Origin: Collybiopsis luxurians FD-317 M1
Taxonomy: Eukaryota > Basidiomycota > Agaricomycetes > Agaricales > Omphalotaceae
Assembly (NCBI GenBank): GCA_000827265.1
Contig: KN834770.1
Location: 376,104 to 440,103, forward strand
DNA: 64,000 nucleotides
Reading direction: 5' to 3'
The notes under the pieces are model-generated. The model was not told the origin of the DNA, ran no database searches, and was given only the letters and a program-made list of their open reading frames with translations. Within the stretch, counting starts at the first letter, position 1. The number at the start of each line of letters is the position of its first letter. Positions 24,202 through 34,817 of the stretch are shown piece after piece. A program made the position numbers and the translations under genes.

Positions 24202-27200
24202 ATGGACAAGCCAATGGGTCCACGACAGCCACCAGGGCCAGACAAGCGAAATGCAGCGTACGAATCGATATTTGGTCGTCCAAGTGCCTCTCATCATCAC
24301 CAAACACCTTCGCCGACGATGCAAGCACCATATCCTTCAACTCAGCAACCGAATTATTATTATGCACAGCAACAACCTCAGTATTACCAGCAAAATGCGG
24401 ATAGAAGAACTTCTTTTCAGCAACAATCTCATTATTCGCCCTCTTTTTATACCAATTCTTCGTATAATATACCCCCAAATGCGTACCAGAGATACAACCC
24501 TCCTCCCTACAACAACTATCCAGCGTCATTGGCCCCCCCTTCTGTTTCTGCAAGAGCCAGATCCATACATTCTTCTACACATAGTCAAGGAATCATTGCT
24601 CCAAAACCAGAGGAACCGCCCGATCCGTCTCTCGAAGCATTAACCAAGTCTGGTCTTACCCCGGCCCAGGCCTACCAGGCTCAAGTTTATCGAAATACAA
24701 TGCCAAATTCACTGCCGCCGGTCGAAAGCGATGATGGCAAGTTGAATATCGAGTTTGCAGGGGAAAGCAACTCAAGCGATCAGGGCACTGATGACAGCAG
24801 TGAACTGCCTTGGGCGAGAAAGGAATCGATACGTGAGTCCTCCTTGAGACTTTGTCCGTTTCTTGTATTCAATTTCACAGCTACGGCACAACGAGACTCC
24901 ACCGCGAGTTTACCCAATCCACGCTATTCCAATGCTTCCACCAACCCTTCACTTCATGTTGACACCGTTTCGGCCCAGTCTATACGGTCTTCGGTCGCTA
25001 GCACCTCTCCTTCATCCTTTTCCATGGCTGATTATAATTCCGTATCTACTGAAACTGCTGCCACCACGGTTGCTGCAGGTCGTCGATCGTCCGAGTCTGC
25101 ACATGTACCGGGGAGATTAGCAGGAGGCAGCAACCGTCGGGAAAAATCTACTCAGGACAGATCAATGTCCATGTCTGCAGCCACAAATTCCATGCGAGCT
25201 GTTTTAGCTTCAAGAGTCCCCATTCCCGGTTTACCAGAGGGTGCGTCATTATCTGCTCAATTATAACATAACATTGATTGGGTTCAATCGCCTAGGTGGA
25301 CGCAATTCTCCCGTCACTCACAAACGCAAAACCCCCATCGTCTATCCAGCTCTTCTTTCTCGGGTGGCAGAGGCTTTTCGGGACCGCATTCAACTACAAG
25401 ATAGGCTCAAAGACGGCCTCGTTTATAAGAATGCTTTTGATGGCCGAGAGGCTGTCGATAAGATTGCATATATCATAAAAACCACAGACCGCAATCTAGC
25501 ACTGCTACTGGGCAGAGCACTCGATGCGCAAAAGTTTTTTCACGACGTGACATATGATCATCGGTTACGGGACAGTGCGAATGAGTTGTACCAGTTTAGG
25601 ACAAAACTGGCCAGTCCCTTTGTTAGTGGGGAGCTTCCTACATTAGATTCCAGTGGTGCAACGATGAGCGAGCTCTCGACATTCCCTACCGCTTCGGAAT
25701 CGCCTGTGGTGACCACGCTATCTCTCCTTTCTGGCATTCAGGGTTTCTAATTCATTAAATTATAGGCCGGTGAACCAGTTTCGCCTTCCCCCTCAGATTC
25801 GCAATCGCAATCTCGACCCCGAAAAGGTTCTCTCAATTCTTCCGATGAGGTTGAGCTACCTTCGGGTGTCTTCACGCTTCTAACCGATTGTTATTCCCCT
25901 ACATGTTCGAGGGACCAGCTGTGCTATTCCATAGCATGCCCACGGAGGCTGGAGCAGCAAGCAAGGCTGAATATGAAGCCTCAGCCAGGTTTGTCAAAAC
26001 AAATCAGTAAAGAAAGTTTGAATGACGGACCAGTAAGTGTTCTCATGTAATCCGGGTAATAACTAATCTTCTCCTTTCAGGATGATGGAACATTGTGGAT
26101 TCATTCCGTTCCTCAGGAAATCGTTAATAGTGTCTCTGATACGGAGAAGAAGCGGCAAGAAGCTATCAACGAAGTCATCTATACTGAGCGGGATTTCGTG
26201 AGAGATATGGAATATCTACGAGATGTATGGACCTTTTTTCTGCAATTATTGGGTCGCCGGTTAACCTTGGCTACGCTATACAGGTGTGGGTTAAACGACT
26301 TCAGGAATCCGAGATTATTCCAGCGGCGAGACGGGACGAATTTTTATCGGGTGTCTTTTGGAACTTGCACACTATAATCGCAGTAAATACGCGCCTTCGG
26401 GATGCGTTGGTAAAACGGCAGAAACAGTATGCTGTCGTGGAGAAAATCGGGGATATTCTTCTGGATATGGCACCCCACCTTGCGGAACCCTTCGTGTCGT
26501 ATGGCTCGCATCAGTTGTATGGCAAATACGAGTTCGAGAAGGAGAAGAGTTCAAATCCAGGGTTTGCTCAGTTTGTTGAAGTGAGTGTCCCATATAACCT
26601 GAATCATCGTGTGCATCCTAAATGTGGCCGGTTCAGACCACTGAACGACTTCCCGAATCGCGGAAATTAGAGCTCAACGCTTATCTGACCAAACCAACTA
26701 CCCGTCTTGCACGCTATCCTTTACTATTGGAAGCCGTGTTAAAACACACTCCCGAGGATAACCCGGACAAAACTGTGCTTCCTCAAGCAGTATCGATAAT
26801 TCGAGATATTCTCAAAAAGGTCAATGCGGAGTCAGGAAAAGCCGAGAACCACTTCAATTTGATTCAGCTGGAAGGCCAGTTACAGTGGCGGCCCGGTGAG
26901 GAAGTAGTGAGTGGATGTTCTTTCTGTTTAATGATGCTATACTCATTATTCGTATGTTAGGCCCTCCGTCTAACGGAGGAAGGACGCGAAATGATATACA
27001 AAGGACCTCTCAACAAACGTGATGGGGAACTTCAAGTATACTTGTTCGATCACGCCATTCTCTTCACCAAAGTTATGAAGTCAAAACAACACGATTTTTA
27101 CAAGGTGTATCGTCCCGTAAGTGAATGCTTTTTGAAATCGATACAAAATGTAGTCACATTTGACATATCATTCACTTCAGCCAATACCCCTGGAACTGCT

Positions 27201-29032
27201 CATGGTGACCGCGTCAGAAGATGTGAATTCAAATGGCAATAACACGTTACGAGGCAATCGGCGGCAGGCTCTCGTCAGGAAGGGTTCATTCAGTCGTGAC
27301 TCGAGGTCGTCGCCAATTGTTGCTCCGGTACATACCAAACCTGACGCCAAAGGTCAATTTTGGATCAACTTTGTTCTCCTGGGGAGAAAGTCATATAATC
27401 TCGTTCTTTGGGCCAATTCAAATTTGAATCAGAAGAAATGGCTGGAGATGATCTACAAGCAACAGCAAGTGATTAGGGAGCGGAGTCTGGTCTTTGAGAC
27501 GGTTTCGTTGAGCGAGGGATTTTTCAACAACCCGAACAAGGTCAATTGTGCGGCTCCGTTCCGTACGTTTCTTTCTTTATTAACAAAGAAGCTTTGAATA
27601 TTTACGTTTTTCAGATAACGGACGGAAAGTAGCATACGGGACGGACGACGGTGTCTACTTCAGTGATTTACGGGAGATCAACAAAGATCCCGTTAAGGTG
27701 CTGGCGCTTCTAGATGTCACCCAGATTGACGTGTTGGAAGATTATTCACTCTTGATCGTCCTTTCCGGTCGGTACTGTCCATGTTGTGGTTCCTGGTTCT
27801 GACTGATGGGTTCAATGGCGCGTTGTCTAGAGCGGCAAGTTATCACATTTCCTCTCGAAGCTTTAGACCCGATCGATCCTTTGGCGGGATTGAAACGTGC
27901 CAAGCGGATAGCGTCACACACCTCTTTCTTCAAGGCGGGATGGTGTCTAGGACGGACGCTTGTCTGTATCGTGAAATCTAGTCAGCTTTCGAGTACGTTC
28001 AAGACACTGGAGCCTATCGATCAAGGCGTCAGAGGTCGTGCCAAACCGACTTTTCGCAAGCTTTTGCAGGGTGGCAACGATACACTCAAGCTATTCAGAG
28101 TAAGTTGTTCCTGGACGATGTATACCAGGGCTCACCCCTGTCTGTTTTCACTTGTGACGTACAGGAATTTTATATCCCAGTTGAATCTTCGTCTATCCAC
28201 TACCTCAAGACCAAGTTGTGTGTCGGGTGCTCAAGGGGTTTTGAGATTGTCGACCTCGAAACTTTGGACACACAAGGCTTGTTGGATCCCAATGATGAAT
28301 CTTTGGAGTTTGTCCGTAAACGCGATAACTTGAGGCCGATGGCCATCTACCGCATTCAGAACGAGTTTTTGTTATGTTATGACGGTTGGTCGCGTTTCTC
28401 CGTGATGATATTCTGATGATTGAATTTTTTCTGAAACCAGAGTTTGCGTTCTACGTGAATAAGACTGGTCGCCGGTCTAGAAAAGAATTCATGGTACACT
28501 GGGAAGGTGTTCCAACTGGATTTGGTAAGCACAACTGTAACACGGACGGATGTGTTCTCTCGTTAACCCTGCTCCTCGTAAAGCGTTACATGAGCCGTAT
28601 GTTTTGGCGTTTGAACCGACATTTGTGGAGATTCGGCATATTGAGACCGGAATATTGTCGCAAGTCATCCAAGGTTCCAATCTCCGACTGTTGTTTGCTG
28701 ACAACCCACCATCTATGACTGGAGCTGGTCCTCAGGCTAATCCATGGGGTGGCCCGAATCCTGGAATGTATCAACCTGGCTACGAGCCGCCAAATTCTTA
28801 CAACGGTTACCACCAAGCATACGGCGGCCGGCCTGGGCCGTACGGGGGTTATGGTGCACCTCCACCGCACCAGATGTATGGTATGCCTCAGCAGTATCCT
28901 CGACCGCAGGGATATGTTCGCGACGAGATTTTAATGGTCTCGGACGACAAAGTATTTGCATTACGCACGAATTATGCAGAACCGCAGCATTTAATTTCTG
29001 ATAATGCCTCTATGATATCCATGCCTCGATAA
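24202..29032 (+). CDS. ROM2: Rho1 GEF, Rom1/Rom2 type (DEP-DH-PH-CNH)
   Basis: This is a guanine-nucleotide exchange factor that activates Rho1 at the plasma membrane and so controls glucan synthesis and the cell-wall integrity pathway. The ATG at 24202 gives MDKPMGPRQPPGPDKRNAAY. A Gln/Tyr/Pro/Ser-rich disordered N-terminus of several hundred residues follows, including a Q/Y-rich patch near 24340-24440. A DEP-like domain lies at about 25360-25610 (YKNAFDGREAVDKIAYII). The DH domain starts near 26140 (RQEAINEVIYTERDFVRDM), followed by PH (about 26980-27480) and CNH (about 27540-29030; DGVYFSDLREINKDPVKVL). The family call rests on this domain order. A Pro/Gly/Tyr-rich insert of about 70 residues sits before the final CNH strand (DEILMVSDDKVFALR). 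About 1,300 residues, a dozen short introns, stop at 29030-29032. Confidence 0.9.
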
Positions 29033-29424
29033 TTTCAGCTGATGACATTGTTACAAATTGCTCTATCTCTTTCTTTTTCTATTCTTCCGTTGCCTTATAT
29101 TATCCCTCCTCGCATCCGTGTCTGTTTGTTTTCTAGCCCAAGTGCTGGTTGTACTTTTCGCGGTCGTTGTGTCTCCGTTTTGCGTGTTCAGTCTCGTAGC
29201 ACATATACATTTGTACTTGCATCTCATTACCTTCCGGAATCCGGAGTAAAGCTTGACGGCCATCAGGGGCCCTACGGGCTTGGCGTGAGACCAGTAACAT
29301 GCGGAACGGTTGATTTAGTGCGACCCCTAGATTCCCGTTCTCTTTGCTCTCATTTTATAACCTCGACGTTGTCTCCAACTAGTCGCGCTCAGCGCTGTCA
29401 CTCTTTTTTTCCCCGACGTTCATC
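29033..29424. other. Intergenic, promoter of chitin deacetylase gene
   Basis: About 390 bp lie between ROM2 and the chitin deacetylase gene. The first part is T/C-rich (presumed ROM2 3' UTR). A pyrimidine-rich tract directly precedes the next ATG (about 29400-29415), as is common in strongly expressed fungal promoters. No coding exon is seen. Confidence 0.45.
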
Positions 29425-31262
29425 ATGAAGCTTCAAATTTTTACAATTTTTTTGGCTGTCGCCCTCTCTGATGCTACAAACATTAACCACCGTCATGCCG
29501 ACATTGCAAAACGACAGTCCTCCTCCTCTTCATCCAGCAGTATTTCCAGTGCTACTGCTACCTCAGCATCCTCTGTAACGACTGGTGCCACCTCTACTGC
29601 GTCCTCTGCTGTTTCTGGTGCCTCGGGAACCACCGCTTCCGGGACCTCCACCACTGGCCCCCCAGCTTCAGCCACTTGGGGAACCAGCTTCCCGCCCTTG
29701 TCTCAAATCAGCTCTGGAATGCCTAGTGAAATGACACAACCCGCTTCCACCACCTACGCTGCCGGCTCTTCTCCCACTTATTATTCGGCAGCCAGCCCTC
29801 TTCCTTCACCCTGTAAGGTTTTTTTCTGTTGAAAATTTTTTTTCTTTACTTATTCGCTCCAACAGTCGTCTATTCGGCCGCCAACTGGCCTGCCCAGGAC
29901 AAAGTTCCTGATACTAGCTCCTCTGAGGTTCAGGAGTGGTTGAAAGAGCTCGATGGTTTCGACATCCCCGACATTGACCAAACCGTTGATGGTACCTGCG
30001 GCAGTTCGCCCGCGGCTGCTCAAAATGCTTCCGCCCGTGGATGGTGGACTTGCGGTGGCTGGACTCGGGATACCGATATCACTGTCTGCCCTGGTAAGAA
30101 AGGAGATTGGGGTCTTAGGTATGTCGACCCAGGTTTATTTAAGTAGTAGCCCCGCTGAATTATGATCTAGCTTTGACGATGGTCCCGGTTTCTATTGTAA
30201 GATGCTTCCCACTCTGTTGGATTCCAGACTAATCTTTTTTTTTTACTAGCCACCAAGCTTTTCAACTGGTTGTCCGAGAAGAAGATCTTAGCCACCTTCT
30301 TCACTGTTGGCTCGCGTGTCATCGAGAGGCCTGATGTTCTCAGAGAAGAGTATATGGCTGGACACGAAATCTCCGTCCACACCTGGTCCCACCCAGTTCG
30401 TTGTTTCACAGCTTGAGAGGGATAAATCTAACGCGTCGATTTCCCAGCACTTGACCACTCTTTCTAATGCTCAAATTGTTGCTGAATTGGGATGGACTAG
30501 AAAGGCAATCAAGGAGGTCCTCGGTGTAACCCCTACAACGATGCGTCCTCCGTACGGTGATATCGACGACCGTGTTCGTGCCATCTGTTTGGCTATGGGA
30601 ATGGTTCCTATAATCTGGACTCGTACCCCTTCTGGCTTCTCGTTTGACACGTTTGGTCTGTCTTGGATGATACGGTCGATGACACAATGCTTATTTGATT
30701 CTAGATTGGGAGATTCCTGGAGGAACTGTCTCTTCCAACCAGTCCTTTGCTCAATTCAATGCCATCCTTGGCAACGCCTCTTCGCTGAATGATGGGTAAG
30801 CTTGCCCTTTTGGTTACCTGTTCATGTTTCGTTTACTGACGGTATCGATAGATTCGTTGTTCTACAGCACGATCTTTTCGAGCAAACAGTAGATATGGCT
30901 ATCGGATACACTCTCCCTGCGGCATTGAGTTACAATCCTCCTTACAATGTACGCATCTTTCACGACAAGAAATATCTAACATCTTATTCTGTCATTTCTT
31001 TCAGCTGTTACCCATTGGCCAATGCAATGGCATCCCCTATACCAACATGTATCTTGAGAGCAATGTCAACACAACGTTCCCATATCCGAGCAACTCGGGT
31101 ACCGACGTTGATGGCGACGGCTCCGGCGAGGCACAGTCCAAGAGCGGTTCATCTTCAGGGAGCGGCAGCAGTAATGCGGGTTCCCGTCAAATTTCCTCAA
31201 CATCGTCCATCGGCTTACTATCGATGGCTGCCATCGCTGCGCTCTGGGTCGCGGCGTTTTAG
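29425..31262 (+). CDS. Chitin deacetylase, GPI-anchor type
   Basis: This secreted polysaccharide deacetylase (carbohydrate esterase 4) converts chitin to chitosan in the cell wall. The N-terminus MKLQIFTIFLAVALSDA is a signal peptide, followed by a Lys-Arg site and a Ser/Thr/Ala-rich linker. The NodB motifs are all present: SFDDGPG (motif 1), SVHTWSHP (motif 2), MRPPYGDIDD (motif 3), IIWTRTPSG (motif 4 region) and VVLQHDLFE (motif 5). The C-terminus has a Ser/Gly-rich stretch and ends in a hydrophobic tail (LLSMAAIAALWVAAF) with no charged residue after it, which fits a GPI signal. About 475 residues. The exon at 30171-30196 is only 26 nt and encodes the whole motif 1. Basidiomycetes usually carry several such genes. 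The substrate assignment is by family; peptidoglycan or other polysaccharides are unlikely. Confidence 0.92.
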
Positions 31263-32273
31263 AATTAATGCATCGGCTTTATCTTCTTGTTCTTACCCTT
31301 TTTGGTATTTCTGCTGTGGCAGCGCTCCCGTGCTCAAGTAGGCTATAGTAGTAGCCACTTACTTTGTCGTTTTGTTCACTCACACTTAATGCTACTGTCG
31401 TCCTAAACTCCTAGATGGTTCTCTGTAATGGCCTTGGTTTCACATTCGTCTATACTCATACTGGTAATTTAATTAATGATTACCTACCCAGTCTATAGAT
31501 GTCAAACTAGGTTCTGAGTATTCAAGTTAGTTTAGGTTATATTAGTAGAAATGGGACTCTTTTACTACAGATACCAATCACATTTTTTCTTGTAGATCTT
31601 GCACTCGACTCATTTTTTTTTTCTTTTTCGGAAAATGCAATTTATAAAATCATTGACACGTACTTGGGTTTATGGAAAAACGCCAACAGGAGCTTCGTGT
31701 TATTTTGCAAACGCCCGATTGGACTTACGTCATTGGCCAAAGCTGTAAATATTGAACCTTGTATGGGAACTCGAAACAGAAAAGGCGCAGTGTAAATTAG
31801 ACCCGTGTTTTTGGGCTATTTCTTGTCTATGTCGGGTGTCTGGCTTGACATTGTCGAAAAGTCGGCAGAAATTTGAATACCAAGTACAAGATGGTTGACC
31901 GTCACACCAAGAGCCACAGTGCCGAGGTTAACACCAAGGTTGCTAATAAGAATAAACGTATACTAGGTACTAGATGTTTATGTACCAGATACTTTGGTGA
32001 GTCTACGAGTTCCAGAGCATCCATTGAAGTTGAGATACATGAGAAACGACTTGTGACTTGTGAGCGCTACAAATTGCCGAAGGACTTGAGAGTACAACGG
32101 GAATTTGAAAGCAGAGCATTGCCGATGGACCAGGTAATCCAAAATGTTCCCCAAAATATGTCAAGTCTTGAAAGTTTATGCAGAGGAATATGCCGTTAAC
32201 CGTACGGTTCGATTAATCACATGCTCGATTCCCCGCGTCTTTATCAACCCGAGCCTCCGTCTCCGCTCAACAA
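31263..32273. other. Intergenic, no gene seen
   Basis: About 1 kb lies between the chitin deacetylase and carnitine acetyltransferase genes. It holds AT-rich sequence with a T run near 31612-31628. The open frames near the right end lack ATG starts or family resemblance. Presumed 3' UTR on the left, CAT2 promoter on the right. Confidence 0.5.
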
Positions 32274-34648
32274 ATGCTCTCCCTGCGGCCCAACAGATCC
32301 ATTTCGTCTCTCAAACTCCCTCTCATGCAAATTCCTCATACTCGCCAACAGCGCAGAAATACCCACTGGAAAGCCTCTGCGCCCAGCCCTTTGCCCGGTT
32401 CAGCTACCTTTGCCGCTCAAAGCACCTTGCCTAAATTACCCGTGCCCAGATTAGAAGACACTTTGGCGCGTTTAAAGGAGACCTTGAAGCCTATAGCCCA
32501 CAATGACGACGAATATCGCACCGTTGTAGCCAAGATTGACAGTTTCGGCGCGGAGAAAGGTCTTGGGCAAGAATTACAGAAGCGTTTGTTGAGCCACCAT
32601 GCACAGACGGATCATTGGCTTGAACGTTGGTGGGATGACGCTGCTTATTTGGGGTACAGAGATTCGGTAAGCGGCTCATCATTTTCTCAATTGTTCAACT
32701 GAATCGAAATTTCGTTAGGTCGTTGTGAATGTGTCGTATTATTGCAAGTTTCTTCCACCCAAAGTGTCCATACCTAACTCCTTCCTCAGACGGCTTCGAC
32801 GACCATCCTTCTCATCTGCCCCAAACCCCTGCTGCCCGGGCTGCAGCTTTGGCTAGGGGAGCAATGCTATTTAGGAAGAAACTAAAGCAAGGTAAACTCA
32901 GCCCCGAGGGGACAAAAGAAGGACCTTTTTGCATGGATACATATAGGTGCCGGGAGCTCATTATCTATTACCCGCCCTGTTACTGACTTTCTTTCAACAA
33001 GATGGATGTTCGACTGCTGCAGAATTCCTGGTTCAGAGGGTTTAGATTGGAGCAAATCCTTTGCTGTGGCAGGTGATGGCGGAGATTCAGGACATATTAT
33101 CGTCATCCGGAAGAATCGCCTGTGGAAAATTGAAGCTGCGGTAGACGGCAGGCTCATCAGCACTAACGAACTGGAAAGGTGAGATTGAAATCTTCATTCC
33201 GTGCAGCACCCCTCCAATCTTTTATCTAGTCAAATCCAGCACATCTACGATAATACCACCCACCTGTACCCTGGTGTCGGCGTGTTAACGGCCTCTAACC
33301 GAGATCTCTGGGCCAAGGTACTATTCCCTACCTGCTACTGCGAATGGTTGAGCTGATTTCCTTGCATAGGATTATGCAGAACTGGCATCCTCTACGCACA
33401 ATTCTCAAATCCTGGACGCTATCCACTCCTCCGCCTTCATTATATCCTTGGAAGAAGGCGCCCCTACTTCTCCCGAACAGCGCAGCCGCTTTCTGTGGCA
33501 CGGACAAATATCTAACGGCCAAGCAGTCGGTCTGCAGAATCGCTGGGTAGATAAACCGTGTCAGTTTATTGTCTACGATAACATGTACGCCGGGTTCATG
33601 GGTGAGCATTCCATAATGGATGGCACTCCCACTGTTCGTCTTTGCGACGAGGTCTTGGACGACCTTAATAGCTCTTCCTTTGATCACGGGGTCGCTACCT
33701 CCTCTGGGTCTCCCGGTTCGCCGGTTCCCCTCGACTGGGAGATTTCCGCGGCTACGTCTCAAGCTATCATTACCGCCAATGCTGCTGCCTTGGATCTGGC
33801 CAACAGTCAATCACTGTCATATCACCTCACGTCATACGGAAAAGATGAAATCAAGAAATTCGGCGTGTCTCCTGATTCTTGGGCGCAAATGATCGTTCAA
33901 TTGGCATATCGAAGAACGACAGGGACGGAGAAACGAAGGGGAGGGACATACGAGGCGGCGACTACCAGGAAGTTTTACAAAGGGCGGACCGAAGCTATTC
34001 GGGTAGTCAGCTCTGAATCGGATGCCTGGGTTCAAAGTATGGACGATCCCAGGGCGAGCGATGCGACTAGGAAGGAACTGTTTGATTTAGCAGCGAAGAA
34101 GCACATAAGCTTAGCGAAACTCTGCGGAGCCGGGCAGGGTGTCGATAGACACTTACTTGGTAAGCTACTCTATCCCCGCTCAAATTCTTAACTACATGCC
34201 GACTTTGTGTGCTGTAGGCCTCAGGAAGCTCCTCACGGAGTCGGAGCAAGCACCTGATTTGTTCTCGGACCCCGTCTTTACAAGGTCGAGTAATTGGGTG
34301 CTCAGCACCTCGGCGATCTTTTCAAAGCATTTCAATGAATACGGATGGGGAGAGGTATGTGGAAGTTTCCGCTCATCTACTTTCGACCTCCTCAACTTCA
34401 AATCTTCTAGGTCGTCCCAGATGGATTTGGTGTCGCTTATATGACCGGTCACAACGGTAGGCAGTTTTTGAGTTGTTCTAGTTGTTCCTCTCCATCTAAT
34501 CTTGCCGTTAGATCGCATACAGTACACGCTCACTTCCCGAACGGAGGTGCCGAACGCGAAATTCATTGCTGAAATTGCTCAGGCTGCGAAAGATCTTTAC
34601 CAACTGCATAGAAACGTTAATGGGGAAATGGGAAAGGCAAGATTGTAG
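32274..34648 (+). CDS. CAT2: Carnitine O-acetyltransferase
   Basis: This enzyme exchanges acetyl groups between CoA and carnitine so that acetyl units can cross organelle membranes. The ATG at 32274 gives MLSLRPNRSISSLKLPLMQI, rich in Arg, Ser and Leu with no acids, which suits a mitochondrial presequence. A second Met (MQIPHTRQQRR) 17 residues in could start a shorter form. Family signatures are LPKLPVPRLEDTL at the N-terminus, DDAAYLGYRDSV, the catalytic-His segment MGEHSIMDGTP, and substrate/carnitine-site residues near QMIVQLAYRRTTG and TRKFYKGRTEAIR. It ends GEMGKARL; the Ala-Arg-Leu tripeptide fits the peroxisomal PTS1 consensus, as AKL does in yeast Cat2. About 640 residues with some eight introns. 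Carnitine acyltransferases for longer chains are an alternative, but the length and motifs favour the acetyl enzyme. Confidence 0.92.
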
Positions 34649-34817
34649 TATAACATTGGGAATAGTTGTAAATTGTAGTATGTATAGATAAGATAATATT
34701 GTTGATCAAATTTATCTTATCTTGTTTTCCGATCTCTTGGCACAGCATGATCCAACCTCTGAGTTTTACCTTGATTTGTTGTTTCCTGCTGAACAATAAC
34801 CTTTCTTTTGGACCGCA

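Noticed and set aside
31873..32199. 108-codon frame upstream of CAT2
   Set aside because: It starts only from a TTG, shows no family resemblance and lies in the presumed CAT2 promoter.
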